Below are positions 31,413 through 40,089 of a DNA stretch of 64,000 bases, piece by piece. The notes below the pieces were generated by a model. It saw nothing but the letters and a program-made list of their open reading frames with translations. It was not told where the DNA came from and made no database searches. The number at the start of each line of letters is the position of its first letter. Within the stretch, counting starts at the first letter, position 1. Position numbers and translations under genes: made by a program. Source of the stretch: Chloroflexia bacterium SDU3-3 (GTDB lineage: Bacteria > Chloroflexota > Chloroflexia > Chloroflexales > Roseiflexaceae); the NCBI GenBank assembly GCA_009268125.1, contig WBOU01000001.1:124001-188000 (forward strand), given 5' to 3'.

Positions 31413-31916
31413 TCAGCTAAAGGGGAAGGCTGGCTCCGCCGCCAGATCTCCCTCAAGCAGCTTGTACAGCATATCTTTCGGCAAAGGCAGATACGAGCCA
31501 TCTACCTTGAGGTGGTAGCATACGAGATGATCATCAATAAGATCAAGAATCTCCTCTGGAATCACCCATTCATCGCCAAATATATGATTTAAGCCGCGCA
31601 TTGGATGATCATCTTCTTGGATCAGGCTACATATCCCATTATGATATATGCTATAGCCATAGATGCCAGCATGATCTCCATGCCATACCGCGCACAGCGG
31701 AGAAAACTGATGGCTTAGCTCACAGCAAAGCGCATCTAGCGAAAAATCCTCATCTGCTGACCAGAGCGAAAAATAAAAGAGCGGTGCTAATTGAGACTGC
31801 AATTTTCCCATTATGACATAGATATCTGTCATAGCAGATCGAATAGTCTGCGATCGGCTCAGATCCTGCATCCCTATCGGCTGCATCGTCATATTCAGGC
31901 AGATATCTATGCCCAT
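31413..31916 (-). CDS. Hypothetical protein (167 aa)
   Basis: 167 residues from ATG 31916, which has GTGGGG 5 nt upstream; the same frame is open to an ATG at 32012 (199 residues), so the start is uncertain. The sequence is more AT-rich than its neighbours. Segments such as HGDHAGIYGYSIYHNGICSL and MRGLNHIFGDEWVIPEEILDL recall SUKH- or immunity-like proteins, but I cannot assign a family. It precedes the other hypothetical gene in the same direction. Confidence 0.5.
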   Translation of the reverse strand: MGIDICLNMTMQPIGMQDLSRSQTIRSAMTDIYVIMGKLQSQLAPLFYFSLWSADEDFSLDALCCELSHQFSPLCAVWHGDHAGIYGYSIYHNGICSLIQEDDHPMRGLNHIFGDEWVIPEEILDLIDDHLVCYHLKVDGSYLPLPKDMLYKLLEGDLAAEPAFPFS

Positions 31917-32013
31917 TATTGCCCCACTTTCGATAAAGCATCGCCACGCCATCTCAGCCACAATAGCATACGCGCAGCGTGACCCAAGAAATGACACACG
32001 AGGGCGACGCACA

Positions 32014-32736
32014 TCACCCCAGCGGCGGGTGGATAACCTCCACCCGATCGCGCTTGGCGAGCATATCCCAGTAGATCTCGGCCAGGTCGTTGGGGTCGAT
32101 GGTGGTCAGGGTCGCGCCATTGGGCAGATCGACCTTCACCGCACCCGAGGTGATCATCTGGTGGCCCTCGCTCCCCGCGATCAGCCCCGAGACCGTCAGC
32201 GCGCCTGCGTAGATGCCCTTGGGCGCAAGCTCGCCGTGCAGCGAGTAGCTATAGTTGCGCGCCGCCGCCATGGCCGGCCCGAAGCCGCTCATATATGGCC
32301 TGCCCTGCACCGCCGTGGAGCCTTGGCCCACCAGGATGGCACCGTCGCCACGGGCGATCATCTCTGGTAGAATAATCTGCACAAGCTCAATCAGGGTCAG
32401 CGCGTGCAGATTGAGCTTGTCGGCCAGCTGCTGCGATGTCAGCGACGCGGCGGGGATGAACGGGGCCGTGCTGATCGGCGCGTACTCAAGGATATCGATC
32501 CGACCAAAGCGCGCGCGGATGGACTCCACCAGCCCGGCCATGTCCTGCGGGCGCGAGAGATCGGCGGGGAAGGCCTCGGCCTCGATGCCCTCCGCCGCGA
32601 GCGTGGCCTTCAGGGCGGCCAGCGGCTCGGGCCGCCGCGCCACCAGCGCCACCTGGTAGCCCTCGCGCCCAAAGCGGCGGGCCACCGCAGTGCCTAGCCC
32701 AAGGCCTGCGCCAAAGATAGCGATTGTTTTTGTCAT
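32014..32736 (-). CDS. SDR-like protein lacking the catalytic Tyr-Lys pair
   Basis: 240 residues. The N-terminal Rossmann motif is variant (IFGAGLGLGTAVARRFG), followed by the VALVARRPEPLAAL segment typical of NADP-binding SDRs and a long RIDILEYAPIS in the NNAG place. Where YxxxK is expected the sequence reads MSGFGPAMAAARNY, so Tyr is Phe and Lys is Met. Classical oxidoreductase chemistry is therefore doubtful; it may bind NADP(H) as a sensor or use another mechanism. It is divergent from a TetR gene with two matching operators between, so it is probably its target. Confidence 0.8.
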   Translation of the reverse strand: MTKTIAIFGAGLGLGTAVARRFGREGYQVALVARRPEPLAALKATLAAEGIEAEAFPADLSRPQDMAGLVESIRARFGRIDILEYAPISTAPFIPAASLTSQQLADKLNLHALTLIELVQIILPEMIARGDGAILVGQGSTAVQGRPYMSGFGPAMAAARNYSYSLHGELAPKGIYAGALTVSGLIAGSEGHQMITSGAVKVDLPNGATLTTIDPNDLAEIYWDMLAKRDRVEVIHPPLG

Positions 32737-32756
32737 AGAAATGGCCTCCGTTTACA

Positions 32757-32778
32757 AAGTTGACACTAGCATCAACTT
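32757..32778. promoter_or_regulatory. TetR operator A between the SDR-like and TetR genes
   Basis: AAGTTGA and TCAACTT flank 8 nt, giving a 22-bp dyad. A second copy in inverted order lies at 32796-32817, so the two form a 23-bp perfect inverted repeat around a 15-nt centre. Confidence 0.75.
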
Positions 32779-32795
32779 ATTGAAAACAGTACTAT

Positions 32796-32817
32796 AAGTT
32801 GATGCTAGTGTCAACTT
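32796..32817. promoter_or_regulatory. TetR operator B
   Basis: AAGTTGA-N8-TCAACTT, mirror image of operator A, 14 bp before the TetR start. The site spacing is 39 bp centre to centre. Confidence 0.75.
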
Positions 32818-32830
32818 ATACACAGGCACC

Positions 32831-33406
32831 ATGGACGCACCACCAAAACTACGGCAGGATGCCCTGCGCAACCTCGAAAAGCTCAAGCAGGCGGCGACCG
32901 AGGCCTTCCAAGCGCATGGGCTGAATGTACCGCTGGAGCTGATCGCCCAGCGCGCAGGCGTCAGCACCGGAACGCTCTACAATCGCTTCGGCAGCCGCGA
33001 GGCCCTGATCGACGCGGTGCTTCCTGATCTCGCACAAGCCCACTTCGCCATCATCTTCCGCGAGGTTGAGGCGCACACCGACCCATGGGAAAAGCTGGTC
33101 TGCTACATCCAGCAGGTCAGCGAGCTGCAATGGGCAAACCGCGCGCTGAATGATGCCATCGCGCAGATCTACCCCCAGGCCATCCATCTTGTAGCGGCGT
33201 GCAGCAAGACCATGGCCTATGGGGATGCCCTGATCGCAAGCGCGCACGCACATGGCGTGCTGCGCGCTGACTTCTCGGTGGAGGATCTGTTCTTCATCTT
33301 CTGGACCAACGGCATGCTGATCCGCAGCGACGAGCCAAGCGCCAAGCAGCACTGGGAGCGCCACCTCGCGCTGCTCTTGGACGGCATGCGCGCCGCCCAG
33401 CCCTAG
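32831..33406 (+). CDS. TetR-family transcriptional regulator
   Basis: 191 residues. The DNA-binding domain is AATEAFQAHGLNVPLELIAQRAGVSTGTLYNRFGSREALIDAVL (about 21-64). The C-terminal domain contains LDGMRAAQP at the end, typical of the SbtR-type C-terminal group. The ATG at 32831 follows CAGGCACC with no strong ribosome-binding site and may be leaderless or weak. It is divergent from the SDR-like gene and shares two operators with it. It probably represses both. The inducer is unknown. Confidence 0.92.
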   Translation: MDAPPKLRQDALRNLEKLKQAATEAFQAHGLNVPLELIAQRAGVSTGTLYNRFGSREALIDAVLPDLAQAHFAIIFREVEAHTDPWEKLVCYIQQVSELQWANRALNDAIAQIYPQAIHLVAACSKTMAYGDALIASAHAHGVLRADFSVEDLFFIFWTNGMLIRSDEPSAKQHWERHLALLLDGMRAAQP

Positions 33407-33446
33407 CCACACTCTATCGGCTCCAAACGCCAGGAAAGGATACCCC

Positions 33447-34079
33447 ATGCCTATCGACCCGCACATCCTGGCCTTCATCAGCATCGTTGCGCTGCTCACC
33501 ATCACGCCGGGGGCCGACACCATGCTCACCATCCGCAGCGTGCTCGCGGGCGGGCGGCGGGCGGGCATCCTCACCACGCTGGGCATCAGCTCGGGGCTGT
33601 TCTTCCACGCCGCGCTCTCTGCGCTGGGCTTGTCGGTCATCCTGGTGCAGTCGGCCATGGCTTTCACCGTGGTGAAGTGGGTGGGCGCGGGCTACCTGAT
33701 CGTGCTGGGCGTGCAGTCGCTGCTCCACGCGCTGCGCGGCGCGCCCGCCCAGTCTGCCGAGGAGAAAGCCCCAGCCCGCCCCAGCCCGCTGCGCTCGGCC
33801 TACCTGAATGGGCTGCTTACCAACGTGTGCAACCCCAAGGTCGCGATCTTCTACCTGGCCTTCCTGCCGCAGTTTCTCGATCTGGCCCGCCCCATGCTGC
33901 CGCAGGCGCTGCTGCTGGGCGGCATCCACGCCGCGCTCAACACCGCGTGGCTCTCGCTGATCGTGCTGCTGTTCGGCCAGTTCCGCGCGCTGCTGCGCAG
34001 GCCCGCCGTCCAGCGGCGGCTGGAGGCCATCACCAGCGTGGTGCTGATCGGATTCGGGCTGCGGCTGGCGGTTGAGTAG
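33447..34079 (+). CDS. LysE/RhtB-family amino acid exporter
   Basis: 210 residues with about six transmembrane helices. Family signatures are ITPGADTMLTIRSVLAGGRRAGILTTLGISSG (about 16-47), AGYLIVLGVQSLLHALRG and FLNGLLTNVCNPK-like YLNGLLTNVCNPKVAIFYLAFLPQF. Inner membrane. LysE/RhtB proteins export basic or neutral amino acids, or homoserine lactone-type compounds, by proton exchange. AAAGGATA lies before the ATG. It is 40 nt after the TetR gene and could be co-transcribed, making it a second possible target. Confidence 0.9.
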   Translation: MPIDPHILAFISIVALLTITPGADTMLTIRSVLAGGRRAGILTTLGISSGLFFHAALSALGLSVILVQSAMAFTVVKWVGAGYLIVLGVQSLLHALRGAPAQSAEEKAPARPSPLRSAYLNGLLTNVCNPKVAIFYLAFLPQFLDLARPMLPQALLLGGIHAALNTAWLSLIVLLFGQFRALLRRPAVQRRLEAITSVVLIGFGLRLAVE

Positions 34080-34082
34080 CAC

Positions 34083-34145
34083 ATCTTTCACCACCGAGAC
34101 TCCAAGGGAAGAGACAAGACACCTACCACAAAGACACAAAAGCGC
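34083..34145 (+). repeat. Copy of the CACCACCAAGACTCCAAGG dispersed repeat
   Basis: TTTCACCACCGAGACTCCAAGG, followed by TACCACAAAGACACAAAAG, gives two tandem half-copies just after the LysE-type gene. Confidence 0.55.
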
Positions 34146-34241
34146 AGATAAAATTGAATAGCGTGCGGCGCACAATCTTGCCTGCCGCCGCGCTATACTG
34201 GGGGCGGCAACAGCTAGCAAGCGAGGCACAATCGAAGCCCC

Positions 34242-35867
34242 ATGCAGAATCAAGCAGAATCTCTTAACCCCAACGAGCAGGCAAACGAGAACAACCCCAG
34301 CGAGCAGGCCCAATCCGAGCTTCAGGAGTACCTCGCCGCCAGCGCACTGCGGCGGCAGGTGTTCCCGCGCGCCGCGCTGGTGGGCCTGGCCGCTGGCGCG
34401 GTCGCGGTGGTCTTCCGCTGGCTGCTGGCGGGCGGCGACGACGTGCGCGCGGCGCTGCTCACATGGGCGCACACCATGCCCACGGTCGGCTGGATCTTCC
34501 CCATGCTGTTTGGCGCGCTCGGTGCTGTGGCGGCGGTCTACATGGTGCGGCGCTACGCCCCCGAGGCCAGCGGCAGCGGCATCCCCCACCTAGAGGCGGT
34601 GCTGCACCGCCTGCGCACGCTCGACTGGCGGCGCGTGCTGCCGGTGAAGCTGGCGGGCGGCACCCTGGCCATCGGCGCGGGCATGGTGCTGGGCCGCGAG
34701 GGGCCGACGGTGCAGATGGGCGGCGCGGCAGGCGACGCGGTGGCCAGCCTGCTCAGATCGCCCGCCCAGGAGCGCCGCACGCTGATGGCGGCGGGCGCGG
34801 GCGCGGGCCTAGCGGCGGCCTTCAACGCCCCACTCTCGGGCGTGCTGTTCGTGCTAGAAGAGGTGCAGCGCGACTTCCGGCCCATCGTCCTGGGAGCGGC
34901 CTTTGTCGCCGCCGCCGTGGCCGACATCCTGGCGCGGCTGGCGGCGGGCCAGCAGCCGGTGTTCAGCGTGCCGGCCTACCCGGTGGCCCCGCTCGCCGCG
35001 CTGCCAGCCTTCGCCGCGCTGGGCGTGATCGCAGGCGGCATGGGCGTGGTGTTCAACCGCGTGCTGCTGCGCACGCTCGACCTGAGCGCGCTGCTCCAGG
35101 GCAGGGGGCGTGGCGCAGGGCTGGCCTACGCCGCCATCGTTGGCGCGCTGGTGGGGCTGGTGGCCTGGTTCACCCCCATGGGCGTAGGCGGCGGCCACAC
35201 GCTCACCGAGCTGGTGCTAGAGGGCAATGTGGCGCTGGCCGCGCTGCCGCTGTGGTTCCTACTGCGCTTCGCCCTCACCATGGGCAGCTACAGCACGGGC
35301 GCGCCGGGCGGCATCTTCGCGCCGCTGCTGGTGCTGGGCGCGCTGCTCGGGCTGGCCGTTGGGCAGCTGGCGCATATGGTTGCCCCCGAGGCCGTGCCGC
35401 AGCCGGGCGTGTTCGCAGTGGTGGGCATGGCCGCCTACTTCACCGGCATCGTGCGCGCGCCGCTCACCGGCATCGTGCTGATCATGGAGATGACCGGCAG
35501 CTACAGCCAGATGCTGCCCCTGCTGGTGAGCTGCTTCTGCGCATACGCTGTGGCCGAGTACCTGCGCGACCTACCAGTGTACGAAGCGCTGCTGGAGCGC
35601 GACCTGCGGCGCGGCGGCAGCGCCAGCCCGCACCGCGAGCCGGTGGTGGTCGAGCGAGAGGTCGAGCCGGGGTCGCCCTTTGCGGGCAGGCAGATCCGCG
35701 ACCTGGGGCTGCCGCCCGGCTGCATCATCGTGCGCTGCGTGGAGGATGGCCGCGAGCATGTGCCCACCGCGCGCACCCGCCTGGTACCCCACATGCGCAT
35801 CACCGCCGTGGTCGGCCCCGAGGCCGAGGGCGGGGTGGAGGCGCTGCGGCGCGGCTGCGAGGCATAA
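34242..35867 (+). CDS. ClC-family chloride channel or Cl-/H+ antiporter with C-terminal RCK_C domain
   Basis: 541 residues, about ten to twelve membrane helices. ClC selectivity motifs are visible: GSGIPHLEA (about 106), GREGPTVQMGG with gating Glu153, and GAPGGIFAPLLVLGA (near 350). A Gln/Asn/Glu-rich N-terminal tail precedes the membrane domain. After the last helix a TrkA_C/RCK_C-like domain (about 465-540, PGSPFAGRQIRDLGLPPGCIIVR.. TRLVPHMRITAVVG) replaces the usual CBS pair; RCK_C domains bind ligands and gate potassium transporters. Probable role: chloride or acid balance with ligand control. Whether it exchanges protons cannot be decided here. Confidence 0.93.
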   Translation: MQNQAESLNPNEQANENNPSEQAQSELQEYLAASALRRQVFPRAALVGLAAGAVAVVFRWLLAGGDDVRAALLTWAHTMPTVGWIFPMLFGALGAVAAVYMVRRYAPEASGSGIPHLEAVLHRLRTLDWRRVLPVKLAGGTLAIGAGMVLGREGPTVQMGGAAGDAVASLLRSPAQERRTLMAAGAGAGLAAAFNAPLSGVLFVLEEVQRDFRPIVLGAAFVAAAVADILARLAAGQQPVFSVPAYPVAPLAALPAFAALGVIAGGMGVVFNRVLLRTLDLSALLQGRGRGAGLAYAAIVGALVGLVAWFTPMGVGGGHTLTELVLEGNVALAALPLWFLLRFALTMGSYSTGAPGGIFAPLLVLGALLGLAVGQLAHMVAPEAVPQPGVFAVVGMAAYFTGIVRAPLTGIVLIMEMTGSYSQMLPLLVSCFCAYAVAEYLRDLPVYEALLERDLRRGGSASPHREPVVVEREVEPGSPFAGRQIRDLGLPPGCIIVRCVEDGREHVPTARTRLVPHMRITAVVGPEAEGGVEALRRGCEA

Positions 35868-36072
35868 AATAAACAGCGTATCGCGATAAAAAAACAGCTT
35901 GATACGTTCTTTTCCATATGCGTGCTGTTGGCGCTCAGAAGAGCAAAGATATCGGCAGTGGTCGCTCTCTTATGTCTTGAATGAGGCCAGCGCCCGTGCT
36001 ATGATGAATTTATTAGGCACTGATACGCCAGCCGACAGACGCGCCGCAGCCGCGCATCGATGAGGAGAAGCC

Positions 36073-36981
36073 ATGAGCGAGCCTGTACGAGTTCCCCGCC
36101 GCAAAGAGGAGCCAGCCCCGGTCGCCACCGAGGAGCAGCTCGGCTGGGGCGGCGGCGGAGCCACCCAGACCCCCACGCTTGACTTCCGCAAGGTCAACCT
36201 GCGCGGCGAGGAAAGCGCCCAGGCCCCCACCGCCGCCAGCGAGGGGCAAGAGCTGATGGCCCGGGAGAACGGCTCGCCTGGCGAGAAGGCCGCCCCTGCC
36301 CCCGCCGAGCAGCAGGCCGAGGCCATCGAAGCGCCCAACCTCGCGCCCGCCACCGGCGACAAAAGTGCGCCCTCTATGATCGACAAGGCCAAGTCGGTCG
36401 AGATCCTCACCACATCCTACGGCAGCTACACCACCATCACTGGCGGCAAGGTCGAAGTGCTTGAGCAGGCCGCATTCCAGGCCGCCTACGACAAGATCTA
36501 CGGCAAGACAGCCTACGCCTGGGATAAATATGTCGCCACGAAATTCGGCAACCTTGAGGGCTTCGCCCACAAAGGCACCAACTATATCAATAAAAACGTC
36601 GGCTCGGTCGACGTGGTGCCGCACGAGATGCTGCACAACAACGCCAACAAAGACTGGACGCCCTTCGCGGGGTCCGAGCTGAACGAGGGCACCACCGAGT
36701 ACCTGACGATCAAGGCCGTCACCGCCGCAGGCTACACCGCATCGCACAGCTACCCCGACCAAGAAGGCGTGGTGCAGGCGCTGGTCGGCGTGGTGGGCGA
36801 GGAGCTGATCCTGAACGCCTACTTTAAAGGTGCGGTCAAACCGCTGCAGGAGGATATGGAGAAGAAGTGCAGCGGAACCTGGGCCAACTTCAAGAAGGCC
36901 ATGCAGGACACGCGCTGGGAAGACGCCAAGGCGCTGCTGAAGCCCAAGAAGGACGATGCGGCCAAGGAGAAGACAAAGTAG
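36073..36981 (+). CDS. Putative HEXXH zinc metallopeptidase (possible toxin or effector)
   Basis: 302 residues. The first 110 are Pro/Ala/Glu-rich and low complexity, starting MSEPVRVPRRKEEPAP, with no signal peptide. The C-terminal domain contains HEMLH at 184-188 and NEGTTEYLT with Glu205 and Glu209, a gluzincin-type zinc site (HEXXH plus downstream Glu). A Lys-rich tail ends the protein (KPKKDDAAKEKTK). I do not recognise a named family. The layout (disordered basic N-terminus, compact protease domain, no secretion signal) recalls cargo proteins loaded into contractile injection systems, which is inference only. It is followed 1 nt later by a smaller gene that may be its partner. Confidence 0.65.
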   Translation: MSEPVRVPRRKEEPAPVATEEQLGWGGGGATQTPTLDFRKVNLRGEESAQAPTAASEGQELMARENGSPGEKAAPAPAEQQAEAIEAPNLAPATGDKSAPSMIDKAKSVEILTTSYGSYTTITGGKVEVLEQAAFQAAYDKIYGKTAYAWDKYVATKFGNLEGFAHKGTNYINKNVGSVDVVPHEMLHNNANKDWTPFAGSELNEGTTEYLTIKAVTAAGYTASHSYPDQEGVVQALVGVVGEELILNAYFKGAVKPLQEDMEKKCSGTWANFKKAMQDTRWEDAKALLKPKKDDAAKEKTK

Positions 36982-36982
36982 C

Positions 36983-37489
36983 ATGAACGATCACAGCGCA
37001 TACCATCGCCAGGCAGCCGAGGCCCTGCTGGAGGGCACCGAGGGCGAGCAGCGTAAGGCAGGCGAGCAGGCGCTTCACGCGCTGATAGACTTGTGGCTGG
37101 ATGGCGCGCAGGCCGACCCCGCCGACGTGGTGCAGATCGGCATCGACGATCTGGCCAGCGCCACCCAGGGGCAGCCGCCCGACCAGCGGGTGGCGAGCAT
37201 CCAGCAGACCCTCACCCGCCGCCAGGCCGATAAGCTAGTGCGCCAGGCTGTGGCCATGGCCCTGCCCGTGGCGCGCGGCGAGCAGCCCGCCCAGCAGGCC
37301 CTCCCCGAGGCCGAGCGGCTAGCCCAGCAGATCGACGAGCTGCTGGCCGAGGTGCGCGCCCTGCCCGACGCCAGCCTGCGCCAGCGCCTGCTGAGCGATC
37401 TGGCCAGCGCCGACCTCGACTGCCGCTACGTGATCAGCGGCGGCAACGGTGCGACGAGCACCCGGCTGGCCCGCCAGCTCGACAGCTAG
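36983..37489 (+). CDS. Hypothetical partner protein of the putative metallopeptidase
   Basis: 168 residues, predicted mostly helical. It starts MNDHSAYHRQAAEALLEGTEGEQRK at ATG 36983, just after the upstream stop, with AAGGAGA as ribosome-binding site. It contains Ala/Gln-rich helices and ends GGNGATSTRLARQLDS. No family recognised. Tight coupling suggests an immunity protein, chaperone or adaptor for the HEXXH protein. A strong terminator ends the pair. Confidence 0.6.
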   Translation: MNDHSAYHRQAAEALLEGTEGEQRKAGEQALHALIDLWLDGAQADPADVVQIGIDDLASATQGQPPDQRVASIQQTLTRRQADKLVRQAVAMALPVARGEQPAQQALPEAERLAQQIDELLAEVRALPDASLRQRLLSDLASADLDCRYVISGGNGATSTRLARQLDS

Positions 37490-37499
37490 CAGCCTACAC

Positions 37500-37532
37500 A
37501 GAAAGCGGCCCCCACTGCGGGGGCCGCTTTCT
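37500..37532. terminator. Terminator between convergent genes
   Basis: A 14-bp perfect hairpin (AGAAAGCGGCCCCC with its complement, 5-nt loop) with short A/T flanks lies 10 nt after the partner gene and 19 nt from the GAF-STAS stop. Confidence 0.8.
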
Positions 37533-37550
37533 GCTGCCTCGCGCCCCTGG

Positions 37551-38513
37551 CTAGCGCCCAGCGATCCGAAACGACATGCGGATGGCGCTATGCAGATCGT
37601 GTGTAGTGGTGATCTGGAAGCCATCCGACAGCCCCACCATCGACTGCGCCACCTCGGGCGCGATCCCGCACATCAGAACCGTGGCCCCCAGCAGCTGCAC
37701 GGCCTTGGCCGTCTGCATCAGCAGCGACACCACCTGCGCATCCATCACCGCCACCCCGCTGATGTCGATGATCGCCACGCGGGCGTGGTGCTCGGCGATC
37801 TCCTCCAGCAGCCGCTGCTGGATCAGCGCGGCCCGCGCCGCGTCGATCAGGCCGATCAGCGGCAGCAGCAGGATGTGCGCGTCGATGTTGAGCACCGGCG
37901 TGGAGAGCGCGCGCACGGTCTGCAGCAGCTGATCCTGCTTCTGCGCGGTGGCGGTCGCCTCGGCCACCAGGTGCTCCAGCTGGTCGTTGGCAAGCTGGAG
38001 CGCCGCCTGCTGCGCGCGCTGCTGCTCCCACGCCAGCGTCATATGCAGCGCGCTGGCCACCTGCTCGGCAAACACCATGTACAGGCCCTGCTCGTAGTCG
38101 TCGAAGCTGCCGCGCCGCAGCCGGGCCACAAACAGCCAGCCCAGCAGCTTGCCCATCTGCCGCAGCGGGATGCTGAGCGCCGCGCGCAGCGGGTACTGCT
38201 GCAGCAGCGGGTTCGGCAGATCGTCGCACGCGCCCGAGACCATGTGGTCGAAGCCGCCCTCGCTCGGCGCCATGCTGGCGGCCACGTGCTTCATGCGCAC
38301 GCCGCGCGCCGCGCGCGCGCGCAGCAGGCCCTGCTCGTCGTCGAACACGTAGAAGATCGCGATCTCCGATCCCAGCAGCCGACACGCCTTATCCAGCGTC
38401 AGCTCGAAGACGCGCTCGCGGCTATCGACATATTTTGAGATCGAGGCGATCTCATACAAGATCGCCAGCTCGTGCTCGCGCGCGGATTGATCTGCCGACA
38501 GACCTGATTCCAT
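37551..38513 (-). CDS. GAF-STAS signalling protein (RsbR-like)
   Basis: 320 residues. A GAF domain covers about 15-165 (LLGSEIAIFYVFDDEQGLL, ALSIPLRQMGKLLGWLFVA). A coiled-coil rich in Gln/Ala links it to a STAS domain (about 200-315: LSTPVLNIDAHILLLPLIG, VAIIDISGVAVMDAQVVSLLMQ). The STAS block matches RsbR/RsbS-type partner-switch proteins, though the phosphorylatable Ser/Thr positions are not clear. It lies 38 nt after a FIST sensor on the same strand, so the two probably respond to one signal. ATG 38513 has GAGGGAG upstream. Confidence 0.88.
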   Translation of the reverse strand: MESGLSADQSAREHELAILYEIASISKYVDSRERVFELTLDKACRLLGSEIAIFYVFDDEQGLLRARAARGVRMKHVAASMAPSEGGFDHMVSGACDDLPNPLLQQYPLRAALSIPLRQMGKLLGWLFVARLRRGSFDDYEQGLYMVFAEQVASALHMTLAWEQQRAQQAALQLANDQLEHLVAEATATAQKQDQLLQTVRALSTPVLNIDAHILLLPLIGLIDAARAALIQQRLLEEIAEHHARVAIIDISGVAVMDAQVVSLLMQTAKAVQLLGATVLMCGIAPEVAQSMVGLSDGFQITTTHDLHSAIRMSFRIAGR

Positions 38514-38551
38514 GCTCCCTCGCTTCTTCACCGTGCCCGCGTGCGATCAGC

Positions 38552-39718
38552 CTACTGCCCGATCACACAGACCACAATCGTCTTGTTGTGAAAGCTCGGC
38601 GCGCCCTCCGCCGAGGCGAACTCGCCAAAGCTATACATGCCCACCAGCGGCACATCCTGCCCAACCACCTCGCGGATGCGGGCAAGCTCCTCGCTGCTGC
38701 GCTCACCCAGCAGCGGCGGTCGCGTCACGCAGTCGAAGACCAGCGCCGCCACAGGCTTACCCTCGACCCCGCGCATGGCCTGCTGCGCCGCCACGGTGGC
38801 GGCCTCCACCAGCGAGCCAGGGTCGCCCTCCATAATATGGGCGATCGCGTGCGAGGGCAGCGCGCCGATGCACTTGATGCCGCCCTGGTCGGTGACGCCA
38901 AATGGCAGACGCACCAGGTACTCGCCGCCCATCTGCGGGAAGCCGATCGGGTGGAAGCGGGAGACGGTGTGAAGCTGCTCGGCATGGCCGAGCTGGGCGA
39001 TCTGCTGCCGATACACTTCGAAGGCGGGCCTGCCGTTAAACTCGTGGATGATGTTGCCCTCGCTAGCGGTGATCACCAGCCGCCGCCCAGTGGGCTTCCA
39101 GCCGTGGTGGACGCCATAGCCCAGCGATGCACCTGTGCGCAGCAGGGCCAGCGCCACCGCATCATTCTCGATCACATCGTTGGCGAACAGCGAGGTGTGG
39201 CCAAAATTCAGGTTATCGCCAGCCGCACCGCCCAGGATGGGGCAGAGCGGCCCAAACACCGCGCTGATCGACGAGAGCGCCGAGTCCATGGCCATCGCGC
39301 CGGTGAGGCCGTCGGCAAACATCAGCGCTAGGTTGTGCTGGCCCTCGGCGCAGGCCAGCAGCGGCTCAAGCGCCTCGGCGGCCTGCTCGCCGCTTGCGGT
39401 GGGCGCGGTGCTCAGGCCCGAGGCAATCGAGAGCGCCACCTCTAGCTCGCCGCCGAGCGCCAGCACAGCGACGCCCGATGGCGTGTGCCCCTCGGCGGTG
39501 ATCAGGCCGCCGCTGCAGCAGCCGATCATAGGCGCGCCCCCGCCTGCGGCGCGGATGCCCCGCACGGCCTTGGCCTGATCGTGCTGCTCGGTGGTGAAGG
39601 CGATCAGCAGCTTGGGCGGCACGCCGCCAAGCGCTGCGAGCGCCTGCTCGGTGGCCGCCGCCCCGGCCCGCTGCGAGTCGCCTATCGCGCTTAGACCTGC
39701 GCCTGCGATCAGAGACAT
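38552..39718 (-). CDS. FIST-domain (FIST_N/FIST_C) sensory protein
   Basis: 388 residues. FIST_N (about 30-215) has PMIGCCSGGLITAEG and CPILGGAAGDNLNFGHTSLFANDV. FIST_C (about 235-370) has FEVYRQQIAQLGHAE and VPLVGMYSFGEFASAEGAPSFHNKTIVVCVI, with the conserved GFxSxGE-like motif. FIST domains are predicted intracellular sensors of small ligands such as amino acids. ATG 39718 follows AAAGGAGCAAGC. It is the first gene in an operon with the GAF-STAS protein. Confidence 0.92.
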   Translation of the reverse strand: MSLIAGAGLSAIGDSQRAGAAATEQALAALGGVPPKLLIAFTTEQHDQAKAVRGIRAAGGGAPMIGCCSGGLITAEGHTPSGVAVLALGGELEVALSIASGLSTAPTASGEQAAEALEPLLACAEGQHNLALMFADGLTGAMAMDSALSSISAVFGPLCPILGGAAGDNLNFGHTSLFANDVIENDAVALALLRTGASLGYGVHHGWKPTGRRLVITASEGNIIHEFNGRPAFEVYRQQIAQLGHAEQLHTVSRFHPIGFPQMGGEYLVRLPFGVTDQGGIKCIGALPSHAIAHIMEGDPGSLVEAATVAAQQAMRGVEGKPVAALVFDCVTRPPLLGERSSEELARIREVVGQDVPLVGMYSFGEFASAEGAPSFHNKTIVVCVIGQ

Positions 39719-40089
39719 AGCTTGCTCCTTTATGTTCGTGCGCCCACCCGCTGGATCCCCGCCCCTGCACCATGGCGCACCTTCTATTTATGCCATAGCA
39801 TGCTCCACCGATGCGGACAAAATAGCAGCAGATGTGGTACGCCTTGATTGCGATTGCTGATTGCCACAACACGTCCGTACGATCATGCCTCATACTCTCT
39901 GAGCAATATGCAACACCTACCGCACATCGCCGCCACCAGCTCACCTCACAAGATGAATGACATGTGGAACTCGATCATTGCTAGAGCGATAGATCTATGG
40001 CACAATCACATCTGCTTTGAAGAAATTCGAGGCAGATACCAAACGAACTTTCACCCAACAAGAGCGAACCATACGATCAGGGGAGGCTT
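39719..40089. other. Gene-free stretch between FIST and a hypothetical gene
   Basis: I see no supported gene, repeat or convincing hairpin. Promoters for both flanking divergent genes must lie here, but I found no clear -35/-10 pair. Confidence 0.4.

Noticed and set aside
34463-35872. 469-codon plus-strand frame inside the ClC gene
   Set aside because: Out-of-frame reading of the channel gene, Arg/Gly/Ala-rich, no motif.
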